Assembly: GCA_037147235.1 (NCBI GenBank) | Contig: JBAWVO010000288.1 | Span: 1-8,237 of the forward strand | Direction: 5' to 3' | DNA from: JANXQG01 sp037147235 | GTDB lineage: Bacteria > Planctomycetota > Planctomycetia > Pirellulales > Thermoguttaceae | Length of the DNA: 8,237 bases | Part shown: piece after piece, positions 1-6,378 of the stretch | Position numbering within the stretch: the stretch's first letter is position 1 | How the letters are laid out: the number at the start of each line of letters is the position of its first letter | The notes under the pieces: generated by a model | What the model was told of the DNA's origin: nothing | What the model saw: only the letters and a program-made list of their open reading frames with translations | Database searches by the model: none | Translations under genes and position numbers: made by a program

Positions 1-4
1 TTCA

Positions 5-24
5 CCATCCGGCAAGCCGGATGG
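5..24. repeat. Short palindrome (9-bp stem, 2-base loop)
   Basis: CCATCCGGC (5-13), AA, GCCGGATGG (16-24) form a perfect 9-bp inverted repeat. There is no T-run after it, so it does not look like a classical terminator. It has the form of an extragenic REP-like palindrome and resembles in style those at 6979-7100 and 8216-8234, though its arm sequence differs. That it belongs to a genome-wide repeat family is inference. Confidence 0.55.
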
Positions 25-254
25 GGTCCAAACGATGTGGGTAACAACGAGGGCGATGCGGGGCAGCGAAATCTGCACCCTTGCCGTCAATCCTTATCAA
101 AACCGCCGAAATGGCCTAATCCGATAGCGGGATGGTACTCATCGCCTTCTCGCCCCCCGGTTGAACAATCCCTCCCACGGTGGTAAGCTATCCGTCTGGG
201 TTCCTTGCCGCGATGGCAACGCGGCCTGGATGAAATCGATTCGGTGGGCTGTTG

Positions 255-263
255 TGTTATACC
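255..263 (+). promoter_or_regulatory. Possible extended -10 promoter element for the hsd operon
   Basis: TG-T-TATACC at 255-263 fits an extended -10 box (TGn followed by TATAnn). It lies about 50 bases before the hsdR start, a reasonable leader length. I see no good -35 hexamer 17 bases upstream. A weaker alternative is TTGAAC (161-166), 17 bases, TAAGCT (184-189). Neither is strong. Confidence 0.25.
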
Positions 264-303
264 CTTTCAGCAGCGGCCCGCCGGCCCGGCCCAAGTGAGG
301 AAT

Positions 304-307
304 GGAG
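304..307 (+). promoter_or_regulatory. Ribosome binding site that sets the hsdR start at GTG 316
   Basis: GGAG at 304-307 lies 8 bases before the GTG at 316-318, with GAGGA at 297-301 just upstream as an alternative pairing. Translation from this GTG begins MPEIDKKSLSERDVCTKF, which reads like the start of an EcoEI-type HsdR. The upstream in-frame ATG at 205 has no comparable site and would add 37 unrelated residues. Confidence 0.7.
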
Positions 308-315
308 TCTGCATC

Positions 316-2379
316 GTGCCGGAAATCGACAAAAAATCTCTCAGCGAACGCGACGTCTGCACCAAGTTCATAACCCCCGCCATCGTTCAGGCCGGTTGGG
401 ATGCGATGGCGCAAATCCGCGAGGAGGTCTTTTTCACCAAGGGCCGGATTATCGTCCGCGGTAAGCTCGTCACCCGCGGCAAGGCCAAACGGGCTGACTA
501 CATCCTCTACTACAAGCCGAACATCCCGCTCGCGCTCATCGAGGCCAAAGACAACAACCACAGCGTCGGCGACGGCATGCAGCAGGCCCTTGAGTATGCC
601 GAAACGCTGCACATTCCTTTCGTCTTCTCCTCCAACGGCGACGGCTTCGTTTTCCACGATCGTACCGGTACCGGCGACGCGATGGAAACGCTTCTTGCCT
701 TGGATGCCTTTCCCTCCCCGCAGGAGCTTTGGGCACGCTACCGTGCGTGGAAAGGTCTTTCGCCCGACGAAGAATCGATCGTCTTGCAGGATTATTTCGA
801 CGACGGCAGCGGCAAGATGCCCCGCTACTATCAGGTCAATGCCGTGAACGCCGCCATCGAGGCCATCGCCAAGGGTCAAAACCGCATCCTGCTCGTCATG
901 GCCACGGGCACCGGCAAGACCTACACGGCCTTCCAAATCATCTGGCGGCTCTGGAAGGCCGGCCGGAAGAAGCGGATTCTCTTCCTGGCCGATCGCAACG
1001 TCCTCATCGACCAGACGATGGTCAACGATTTTCGACCCTTCGGCCAGGCAATGGCCAAACTCAGCACGGGTGCCAAGACCATCCAACGCGCCGACGGTAC
1101 GGAAGTCGAACTGACCACGGCACTCGACAAGAAACGCCGCATCGACTCCTCCTACGAAGTTTATCTCGGTCTCTATCAGGCGATTACCGGCCCCGAGGAT
1201 CGCCAAAAACTCTTTCGCGAGTTCTCGCCCGGTTTCTTCGACCTGATCGTCATCGACGAATGTCACCGCGGCAGCGCGGCTGACGACTCGGCCTGGCGTG
1301 AGATTCTCGAATACTTCGATTCCGCCACACAGATTGGCTTGACGGCCACACCGAACGAAACCTGCTACGTTTCCAACATCCATTACTTCGGCAAGCCGGT
1401 CTACTCGTACTCGCTCAAACAGGGCATTCAGGACGGATTCCTCGCACCGTACAAGGTGGTGAAGGTCCATATCGACGTGGACGTAGAGGGCTACCGACCC
1501 GAGAAGGGCAAGCTCGACCGCGAAGGAGCCGAAATCGAGGACCGCATTTACAACCAGAAGGATTTCGACCGCACTCTGGTGATTGACGACCGCACGAAGC
1601 TCGTCGCCAAAAAGGTTTCGGACTTCCTCAAGGAAAGCGGCGACCGTTTTCAGAAAACCATCGTTTTCTGCGTGGATGAGGAACACGCCGCCCGGATGCG
1701 GCAGGCCCTTGTCAACGAGAACCAGGATCTCTGCAACGAGAACAGCCGCTACGTCATGCGGATCACCGGCAAGGATACCGAGGGGCAGGCCCAGTTGGGC
1801 AACTTCCTCGATCCTGAGTCCAAGTATCCCGTTCTCGTCACCACGTCGCGATTGCTTTCCACGGGCGTGGATGCCCAGACTTGTCGGCTGATCGTCCTTG
1901 ACCGTGCGGTCGGTTCCATGACGGAGTTTAAGCAGATTGTCGGCCGCGGCACGCGCGTCCACGAAGACACGAAGAAATTCTACTTCACCCTCATCGACTT
2001 CCGCGGCGCTACGGCCCACTTTGCCGACCCGAAATGGGACGGCGAGCCCGTCCAAGTCTACGAACCCAAGGAAGGCGACCCGATCGCCCCGCCCGACGAC
2101 GCGCCGACGATCACCGACGACGACGATGATCCCTTGCCGTCTGAACCAGGCGACGACGAGACGATCATTGACGGCGAGCCTCCCGACATCAACATTCCGC
2201 CCGATGGCCCCCATAAACGGTTGAAAGTGTATGTCGATGGCGTGTCGGCCTCGATCATCGCCGAGCGAGTTGAATATCTTGACGAAGATGGCAAGCTCGT
2301 GACGGAAACCCTCCGCGACTTCACGAAAAAGGCCCTGATGAAACGCTTTGCCAGCCTCAACGACTTTCTCAGCCGTTAG
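316..2379 (+). CDS. hsdR: Type I restriction enzyme R subunit, N-terminal 687 residues (interrupted by amber codon)
   Basis: HsdR is the ATP-driven DNA translocase and endonuclease of a type I restriction complex; it works only when bound to the HsdM/HsdS methyltransferase. In order: an N-terminal PD-(D/E)xK nuclease (D61, E76-A-K78, then a QQALEY stretch at 89-94); superfamily 2 helicase motifs MATGTGKT (195-202, Walker A), DECH (314-317), TATP (343-346) and QIVGRGTR (540-547); an acidic Asp/Pro-rich linker at about 593-632; then the start of the C-terminal helical domain (EcoEI_R_C type). Translation stops at TAG 2377-2379, inside that last domain, and homologous sequence continues in the same frame to 2784. 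Joined, the product would be about 822 residues, close to the roughly 810 of EcoEI-type R subunits. Without the rest it probably keeps nuclease and motor but docks poorly on HsdM/HsdS; that is inference. It is the first gene of hsdR-hsdM-hsdS. The start is GTG with a good ribosome binding site. Confidence 0.9.
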   Translation: MPEIDKKSLSERDVCTKFITPAIVQAGWDAMAQIREEVFFTKGRIIVRGKLVTRGKAKRADYILYYKPNIPLALIEAKDNNHSVGDGMQQALEYAETLHIPFVFSSNGDGFVFHDRTGTGDAMETLLALDAFPSPQELWARYRAWKGLSPDEESIVLQDYFDDGSGKMPRYYQVNAVNAAIEAIAKGQNRILLVMATGTGKTYTAFQIIWRLWKAGRKKRILFLADRNVLIDQTMVNDFRPFGQAMAKLSTGAKTIQRADGTEVELTTALDKKRRIDSSYEVYLGLYQAITGPEDRQKLFREFSPGFFDLIVIDECHRGSAADDSAWREILEYFDSATQIGLTATPNETCYVSNIHYFGKPVYSYSLKQGIQDGFLAPYKVVKVHIDVDVEGYRPEKGKLDREGAEIEDRIYNQKDFDRTLVIDDRTKLVAKKVSDFLKESGDRFQKTIVFCVDEEHAARMRQALVNENQDLCNENSRYVMRITGKDTEGQAQLGNFLDPESKYPVLVTTSRLLSTGVDAQTCRLIVLDRAVGSMTEFKQIVGRGTRVHEDTKKFYFTLIDFRGATAHFADPKWDGEPVQVYEPKEGDPIAPPDDAPTITDDDDDPLPSEPGDDETIIDGEPPDINIPPDGPHKRLKVYVDGVSASIIAERVEYLDEDGKLVTETLRDFTKKALMKRFASLNDFLSR
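2377..2379 (+). other. In-frame amber codon splitting hsdR
   Basis: The reading is ...DFLSR, TAG, NAADRKQAII... with both sides clearly HsdR and no frame change. In related R subunits this position, just before the 'NAA(D/E)RKQAII' run, is as I recall usually tryptophan, so a single TGG to TAG change would explain it. The true end of the gene (2782-2784) is also TAG, which argues against TAG being reassigned to an amino acid in this organism. Confidence 0.85.
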
Positions 2380-2784
2380 AACGCCGCCGATCGCAAGCAG
2401 GCGATCATCGAGGAATTGGCTGCCGAAGGGCTGCCGCTCGACCCGCTCGCCGAAGAAGTCGGCAAGGATCTCGACCCCTTCGATCTGATCTGCCATGTAG
2501 CGTTTGACCGTCCTCCGCTCACCCGCCGCGAACGGGCCGAGAATGTCCGCAAGCGCGATGTTTTCACCAAGTACGGCCCCCAGGCCCGCACGGTGCTGGA
2601 AGCCTTGCTACAGAAGTATCAGGACGAGGGCATTTTGGGCCTCGACGACCCCCGCATCCTGCAAATCGCCCCCTTCGCCGAAATGGGGACGCCGTTGCAA
2701 CTCATTAAAGAGTTCGGTGCCCGCAGCGACTTTGAGCAGGCCGTCCACGAACTCCAAGCCGCATTGTACCAGGAAGCCATTTAG
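2380..2784 (+). pseudogene. hsdR: HsdR C-terminal fragment downstream of the amber codon
   Basis: These 134 codons continue the hsdR frame directly after the TAG and finish the EcoEI_R_C-type helical domain, which is thought to attach the R subunit to the methyltransferase core. Recognisable pieces are NAADRKQAIIEEL at the start, VRKRDVFTKYG in the middle, and an ending in ALYQEAI before TAG 2782-2784, which is where R subunits of this type normally end. Independent translation is doubtful: a TTG at 2416 is the first plausible start, but its GAGGA (2410-2414) is only one base away, and the first in-frame ATG is late, near 2683. The piece is therefore best read as the stranded 3' part of a broken gene, made only by amber readthrough or reversion. 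An alternative is a deliberately split subunit, for which I see no translation signal. Confidence 0.8.
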
Positions 2785-2799
2785 TCACGCTTTGCGTGA
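2785..2799. repeat. Small hairpin between hsdR and hsdM
   Basis: TCACGC (2785-2790), TTT, GCGTGA (2794-2799) form a perfect 6-bp stem starting at the base after the hsdR terminal stop and ending 7 bases before the hsdM ribosome binding site. It fills most of the 35-base gap between the genes. It could affect message processing or hsdM translation; it has no T-run, so termination is unlikely. Confidence 0.4.
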
Positions 2800-2819
2800 T
2801 CTCGCTAGGAAGCCCATAC

Positions 2820-4277
2820 ATGTCCGTTCGCAACATCGTAAAATCGATCCAAGACATCATGCGGCAGGACGTGGGTGTCGATGGAGACGCCCAGCGGATC
2901 AGCCAGCTCTGCTGGATGTTCTTTCTGAAAATCATCGACGACCAAGACCAGGAATTGGAACTCCTCGATTCCGACTACCGCTCTCCGCTGCCCAAAAAGC
3001 TCCAGTGGCGCTCGTGGGCCGCCGATCCCGAAGGCATTACCGGCGACGCCCTGATGGCCTTTGTCAACGACGACCTCTTCCCGGCCCTCAAGGAACTTTC
3101 CACCGGGGGCAAGCAGGGCGACCGCCGCCGCGTCGTCCGCGAAGTCTTTGGGGATGCCTACAACTACATGAAGTCCGGCCAGCTTATGCGGCAGGTCATC
3201 AACAAGATCCAGCAGGTGGATTTCAATAACCTGGCCGAGCGTCAGCACTTTGGCGACATCTACGAACAAGTCCTCAACGACCTGCAAAGCGCCGGCAATG
3301 CGGGTGAATACTACACGCCCCGCGCCGTCACGGCCTTCATGGCCCAGCGGATCGACCCCCACCCGGGCGAAATCCTCCTCGACCCCGCCTGCGGCACGGG
3401 CGGGTTCCTCACCTGTGCCCTGCGGCACATGCGCGAGCACTATGTCAAGAAGGTCGAAGACGAGCAGCAGATGCAAGCCGCCCTGCGGGCGGTGGAAAAG
3501 AAGCAGCTTCCCCACATGCTTTGCGTCACCAACATGCTCTTGCACGGCATCCAAGACCCCAGCTTCGTCCGCCACGACAACACCCTGGCCAGGCCCTACA
3601 TCAGCTACACGCAAGCCGATCGCGTCGATATTGTGCTCACCAATCCGCCCTTCGGCGGCCGGGAGGAGGACGGCATCGAATCGAACTTCCCCAAGCATTT
3701 GCAGACCCGCGAGACGGCCGACCTTTTTCTTGCCCTCATTATCCGCCTGCTCAAGCCGGGTGGCCGGGCTGCGGTGGTCCTGCCCGACGGCTCGCTCTTT
3801 GGCGAAGGTGTGAAAACGCGGATCAAGGAGCACCTCATGGAGGAATGCAACCTCCACACCATCGTCCGGTTGCCCAACAGCGTCTTCAAGCCCTACGCCT
3901 CGATCGGCACGAATCTGCTCTTCTTTGAGAAAGGCGAGCCGACCAAGGAAATCTGGTTCTACGAGCATCAAGTTCCCGACGGCCAGAAAGCCTACTCGAT
4001 GACCCGGCCGATCCGCGTCGAGCATTTTGCGGCCTGCGTCAAGTGGTGGGGCGGCGCGAAGCGCAAGGGCCGCAAGGCGAGCGAAGTTGCCTGGAAAGTC
4101 ACGGCCGACGAGGTGAAGGCCCGCAGCTACAACCTCGACTTCAAGAACCCGCATACCATCGAAGACGACCACGGCGACCCCGAGGAGTTGCTGGTGAAGC
4201 TCAACGCGGCCGAGAAGGAAGCGGCTGGCTTGCGCGACCAGTTGAAGGCTATTCTGGCGGAGGCTTTGTTACGATGA
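2820..4277 (+). CDS. hsdM: Type I restriction-modification system M subunit (N6-adenine DNA methyltransferase)
   Basis: HsdM transfers a methyl group from S-adenosylmethionine to N6 of adenine in the target chosen by HsdS; two copies join one HsdS, and HsdR can add to this core. The 485-residue product has an N-terminal helical HsdM_N-type domain (about 1-150, with DAQRISQLCWMFFLKII), then GEYYTPRAV (162-170), the AdoMet-binding motif DPACGTGGF (188-196), and the catalytic NPPF (275-278) of gamma-class amino-methyltransferases. The C-terminal part ends in a helical segment suited to packing against HsdS. All key residues are present and the length matches the family. I chose ATG 2820 because AGGAAG (2807-2812) sits 7 bases upstream; an in-frame GTG at 2796 lies inside the intergenic hairpin and lacks a site. 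Its stop overlaps the hsdS start as ATGA, so the two are probably translationally coupled. If expression comes from the promoter before hsdR, the hsdR amber could lower it by polarity. Confidence 0.96.
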   Translation: MSVRNIVKSIQDIMRQDVGVDGDAQRISQLCWMFFLKIIDDQDQELELLDSDYRSPLPKKLQWRSWAADPEGITGDALMAFVNDDLFPALKELSTGGKQGDRRRVVREVFGDAYNYMKSGQLMRQVINKIQQVDFNNLAERQHFGDIYEQVLNDLQSAGNAGEYYTPRAVTAFMAQRIDPHPGEILLDPACGTGGFLTCALRHMREHYVKKVEDEQQMQAALRAVEKKQLPHMLCVTNMLLHGIQDPSFVRHDNTLARPYISYTQADRVDIVLTNPPFGGREEDGIESNFPKHLQTRETADLFLALIIRLLKPGGRAAVVLPDGSLFGEGVKTRIKEHLMEECNLHTIVRLPNSVFKPYASIGTNLLFFEKGEPTKEIWFYEHQVPDGQKAYSMTRPIRVEHFAACVKWWGGAKRKGRKASEVAWKVTADEVKARSYNLDFKNPHTIEDDHGDPEELLVKLNAAEKEAAGLRDQLKAILAEALLR

Positions 4278-5971
4278 ACCCCGCCCAAGTCCTCGCCTAT
4301 TTTGATCGGCTTACAGAGGCCCCCAATGCAGTCCCGCGTCTGCGGAAGTTCATTCTTGATCTGGCCGTTCGGGGGAAACTCGTTGAGCAAGATTCAAATG
4401 ACAATTGCGCGGAACAACGGATTAACAACACTCTTATCGCGAAGAAAGAGACGATTACGACGACCGATCTGTCTGAACAGCCATATTTCCTTCCTGACAG
4501 TTGGAAATGGGTACATCTTGGTGACAGATTGAAAATGATTAACGGCCGAGCATTCAAACCGACGGATTGGCTGCAAGTCGGCTTGCCGATCATCCGCATT
4601 CAGAACCTCAATAATGAGAACGCTCCCTTCAACTATTGCGATCCGAAGACCATTGAACCGAGACATGTAATCCACTCGGACGACTTCCTTATAAGCTGGT
4701 CTGGAACACCCGGCACATCGTTTGGAGCTTTCATTTGGCAGCGAGGGAAAGCTGCCCTCAATCAACACATCTTCAAATGCCTTCAAATCGGCGACGAGTA
4801 TTATGACCGTTTTCTCCAAATTGCAATCAACGGTCGCCTGGATGAGATGATTGCCAAGGCACACGGCGGTGTCGGCTTGCAGCATATCACGAAGGGTAAG
4901 CTTGAAAACCTACTTCTATCCCTCCCAACTCTTGCCGAACAACATCGCATCGTGGCCAAAGTGGACGAGTTGATGGGGTTATGCGACCAGTTGGAGGCGG
5001 CACAGGCCCAACGGGAGCGGCGGCGGGACCGGTTGATGGCGGCAAGCCTGAATCGGCTGAACTGGCCTGATGGCGACGCGAAAGCCTTCCGCGCTCATGC
5101 CCGTTTCCACCTTGCCCACCTGCCGCGTTTTACCGTCCGCCCCGATCAAATTCCCGCCCTCCGCCAAACCATCCTCAACCTCGCCGCTCACGGCCGTCTA
5201 ATTTCACAAGACCCGACCGACGAATCGGCCGCGGAACTTCTCGAAAAGATTACGGGGACCAAAAGACGCCTCGTTGCCCAGCGAAAGTTGAGAGTTACGA
5301 AGGAACTTGAACCGATGACCGACGGCGAAATTCTGTTCAACCTTCCCGTACGATGGTGTAGGACTCGCTTGGGAGCGGTGTATGACGTACGAGATGGAAC
5401 GCACGACACTCCGAAATATGCCGAGACTGGATACCCTCTTATTACGAGTAAGAACCTCTCGTCTGGGCGGCTGTCTTTCGACGATGTTAAGTTGATCAGC
5501 GAACAAGATCACCGACAAATCTCGGAACGCTCAACGGTCGAAAGGGACGACATTCTCCTCGCAATGATCGGAAGCATAGGAAATCCGGTTCTTGTGGACA
5601 CAGACAGGCCGTTCAGCATTAAGAATGTCGCTTTGTTCAAGTATTACGACCGCGAACTCTCATGCCCAGGTTTCCTTTGCCTGTTTCTCCAATACGCTAC
5701 CGGTGAGATGCGGCAGCTTGCAGCAGGTGGGTTACAGCCGTTTGTGTCGCTTGGTTTTCTTCGGAATTTCCCGATAATTCTCCCACCTCTTGCCGAGCAG
5801 CACCGCATCGTGGCGAAGGTGGACGAGTTGATGGCCGTCTGCGACCGGTTGGAGGCGCAGCTCACCACGACCCAGACCGAAAGCCGCCGCCTGCTCGAAG
5901 CGGTCCTCCACGAAGCCCTCGCCCCGGCGCCGGCCCTGTTGCCATCGAAAGCGATCAAAGAAGAACTGTGA
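4274..5971 (+). CDS. hsdS: Type I restriction-modification system S subunit (DNA specificity)
   Basis: HsdS recognises a split DNA target through two target recognition domains (TRDs) and holds two HsdM subunits. The 565-residue product shows the expected pseudo-twofold build: a conserved segment at 23-37 (LRKFILDLAVRGKLV), TRD1 at about 71-215, conserved helix LAEQHRIVAKVDELM at 220-234, a linker with a related segment at 296-310 (LRQTILNLAAHGRLI), TRD2 at about 354-503, and the same helix again at 506-520. The two TRDs do not look alike, so the target should have two different halves; I cannot predict it. Helix copies match at 20 of 23 residues. The DNA in the TRDs is poorer in G+C than the conserved parts (25/60 at 4501-4560 and 29/60 at 5401-5460, against 40/60 at 5821-5880), as expected if TRDs are exchanged between strains. 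The start is ATG 4274, in the ATGA overlap with hsdM. No sign of damage. Confidence 0.95.
   Translation: MNPAQVLAYFDRLTEAPNAVPRLRKFILDLAVRGKLVEQDSNDNCAEQRINNTLIAKKETITTTDLSEQPYFLPDSWKWVHLGDRLKMINGRAFKPTDWLQVGLPIIRIQNLNNENAPFNYCDPKTIEPRHVIHSDDFLISWSGTPGTSFGAFIWQRGKAALNQHIFKCLQIGDEYYDRFLQIAINGRLDEMIAKAHGGVGLQHITKGKLENLLLSLPTLAEQHRIVAKVDELMGLCDQLEAAQAQRERRRDRLMAASLNRLNWPDGDAKAFRAHARFHLAHLPRFTVRPDQIPALRQTILNLAAHGRLISQDPTDESAAELLEKITGTKRRLVAQRKLRVTKELEPMTDGEILFNLPVRWCRTRLGAVYDVRDGTHDTPKYAETGYPLITSKNLSSGRLSFDDVKLISEQDHRQISERSTVERDDILLAMIGSIGNPVLVDTDRPFSIKNVALFKYYDRELSCPGFLCLFLQYATGEMRQLAAGGLQPFVSLGFLRNFPIILPPLAEQHRIVAKVDELMAVCDRLEAQLTTTQTESRRLLEAVLHEALAPAPALLPSKAIKEEL
4931..4999 (+). repeat. hsdS internal repeat, copy 1 (69 bp)
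   Basis: This 69-bp piece of hsdS, coding residues 220-242, matches 5789-5857 at 59 of 69 positions by direct comparison. It codes the conserved helix that follows TRD1. Such repeats in hsdS are known substrates for recombination that swaps or duplicates TRDs. Confidence 0.85.
5789..5857 (+). repeat. hsdS internal repeat, copy 2 (69 bp)
   Basis: Second copy of the 69-bp direct repeat, coding residues 506-528 after TRD2. Ten differences from copy 1, about half in third codon positions. Recombination between the copies would delete 858 bp, keep the reading frame (858 is a multiple of 3), and remove TRD2, leaving a half-size HsdS. Confidence 0.85.
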
Positions 5972-6031
5972 TGTTTTACGGAGAGATTCCTTGGTACGGC
6001 TGTAATAATCCAAACCGAACGCGAGTGAAAG

Positions 6032-6040
6032 TGCTACAAT
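6032..6040 (+). promoter_or_regulatory. Possible extended -10 promoter for vapBC
   Basis: TG-C-TACAAT at 6032-6040 is a good extended -10 box (TACAAT matches TATAAT at five of six). No clear -35 is seen 17 bases upstream, as is usual for extended -10 promoters. Transcription from it would start near 6047 and give a leader of about 90 bases before vapB. This would let vapBC be expressed apart from the hsd operon. Confidence 0.35.
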
Positions 6041-6084
6041 GGAACGAGGAAACGCGAAGGAAACCCAAATTAGCCGTTCACATT

Positions 6085-6119
6085 CCCGCTCGGTGAACCG
6101 TCTCAGATAAGCAAGCGGG
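6085..6119. promoter_or_regulatory. Nested inverted repeats in the vapBC leader, possible operator
   Basis: CGGTGAACCG (6091-6100) is a near-palindrome of 4-bp arms. It is enclosed by CCCGCT (6085-6090) and AGCGGG (6114-6119), a 6-bp inverted repeat. Antitoxins of vapBC pairs commonly bind palindromes near their own promoter, so this is a candidate autoregulatory site; the placement downstream of the candidate -10 is compatible with that but not proof. Confidence 0.2.
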
Positions 6120-6138
6120 CTGAATCTGGAGGATAAGT

Positions 6139-6378
6139 ATGAATCGCATGGTCGTTCATTCCCGAGTTAGCGCGGATGGCATCCTGAACATTGCTCTGCC
6201 GATAGGCAAGGCCGATGCGGATCGGGAAGTGCAGGTTACCGTCGATCCGGTTGGTTCATCACCGATGACGCAGGAAGAGTGGCGGAGCTTCGTCCTCGCC
6301 ACTGCGGGCAGCATCACGGATTCCTCCTTCGTGCGCCACGAACAAGGTGAATACGAGTGCCGCGAGGAGTTGCCGTGA
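6139..6378 (+). CDS. vapB: VapB-like antitoxin
   Basis: This 79-residue protein should neutralise the VapC toxin coded directly after it. The N-terminal half (HSRVSADGILNIALP, then DREVQVTVDPV) looks like paired beta strands, and the C-terminal half (MTQEEWRSFVLATAGSI, then an acidic EQGEYECREELP tail) would be the toxin-binding part. The pattern 'RVSADG-LP-GKADA-REVQVTV-MTQEEW' is one I associate with small antitoxins next to PIN toxins in cyanobacteria and planctomycetes; I see no ribbon-helix-helix or clear AbrB domain. The start is firm: GGAGG at 6128-6132, 6 bases before ATG. The stop shares bases with the vapC start (GTGA), typical for toxin-antitoxin pairs. It probably represses its own promoter together with VapC, by analogy. 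Confidence 0.8.
   Translation: MNRMVVHSRVSADGILNIALPIGKADADREVQVTVDPVGSSPMTQEEWRSFVLATAGSITDSSFVRHEQGEYECREELP

Larger units (their letters stand above)
1..315. other. Non-coding stretch upstream of hsdR
   Basis: I recognise no gene here. Plus frame 1 is open from the window edge to a TAA at 184-186, but its translation is low-complexity and Pro/Trp/Arg-rich and resembles no family I know. The frame used by hsdR is also open from an ATG at 205, but residues coded between 205 and 315 do not look like any HsdR N-terminus, and a better start with a ribosome binding site follows at 316. Structures seen: a 9-bp palindrome at 5-24, a 6-bp stem with a 7-base loop at 207-225 (GCCGCG/CGCGGC), and a possible extended -10 box at 255-263. 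The stretch probably carries the hsd promoter plus a repeat element. Confidence 0.6.

Noticed and set aside
205..315. Upstream extension of hsdR to ATG 205
   Set aside because: The extra 37 residues do not resemble HsdR N-termini and there is no ribosome binding site; GTG 316 has one and begins with family-like sequence.
139..2496. 785-codon open frame on the minus strand opposite hsdR
   Set aside because: An antisense shadow: codons ending in G or C on the plus strand leave few stops opposite. The translation is repetitive in V/G/A/R/D with no domain, and the plus strand has clear HsdR motifs.
2377..2784. Reassigned TAG codon (alternative genetic code) as the explanation for the hsdR interruption
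   Set aside because: The natural end of hsdR at 2782-2784 is itself TAG, at the length expected for the family. A local mutation is simpler.
2416..2784. Separate small gene starting at TTG 2416
   Set aside because: The GAGGA before it is only one base away and the product is plainly the end of HsdR, so it is treated as the broken 3' part.
2805..4172. 455-codon open frame on the minus strand opposite hsdM
   Set aside because: Same cause as above; hsdM on the plus strand has unmistakable AdoMet and NPPF motifs.
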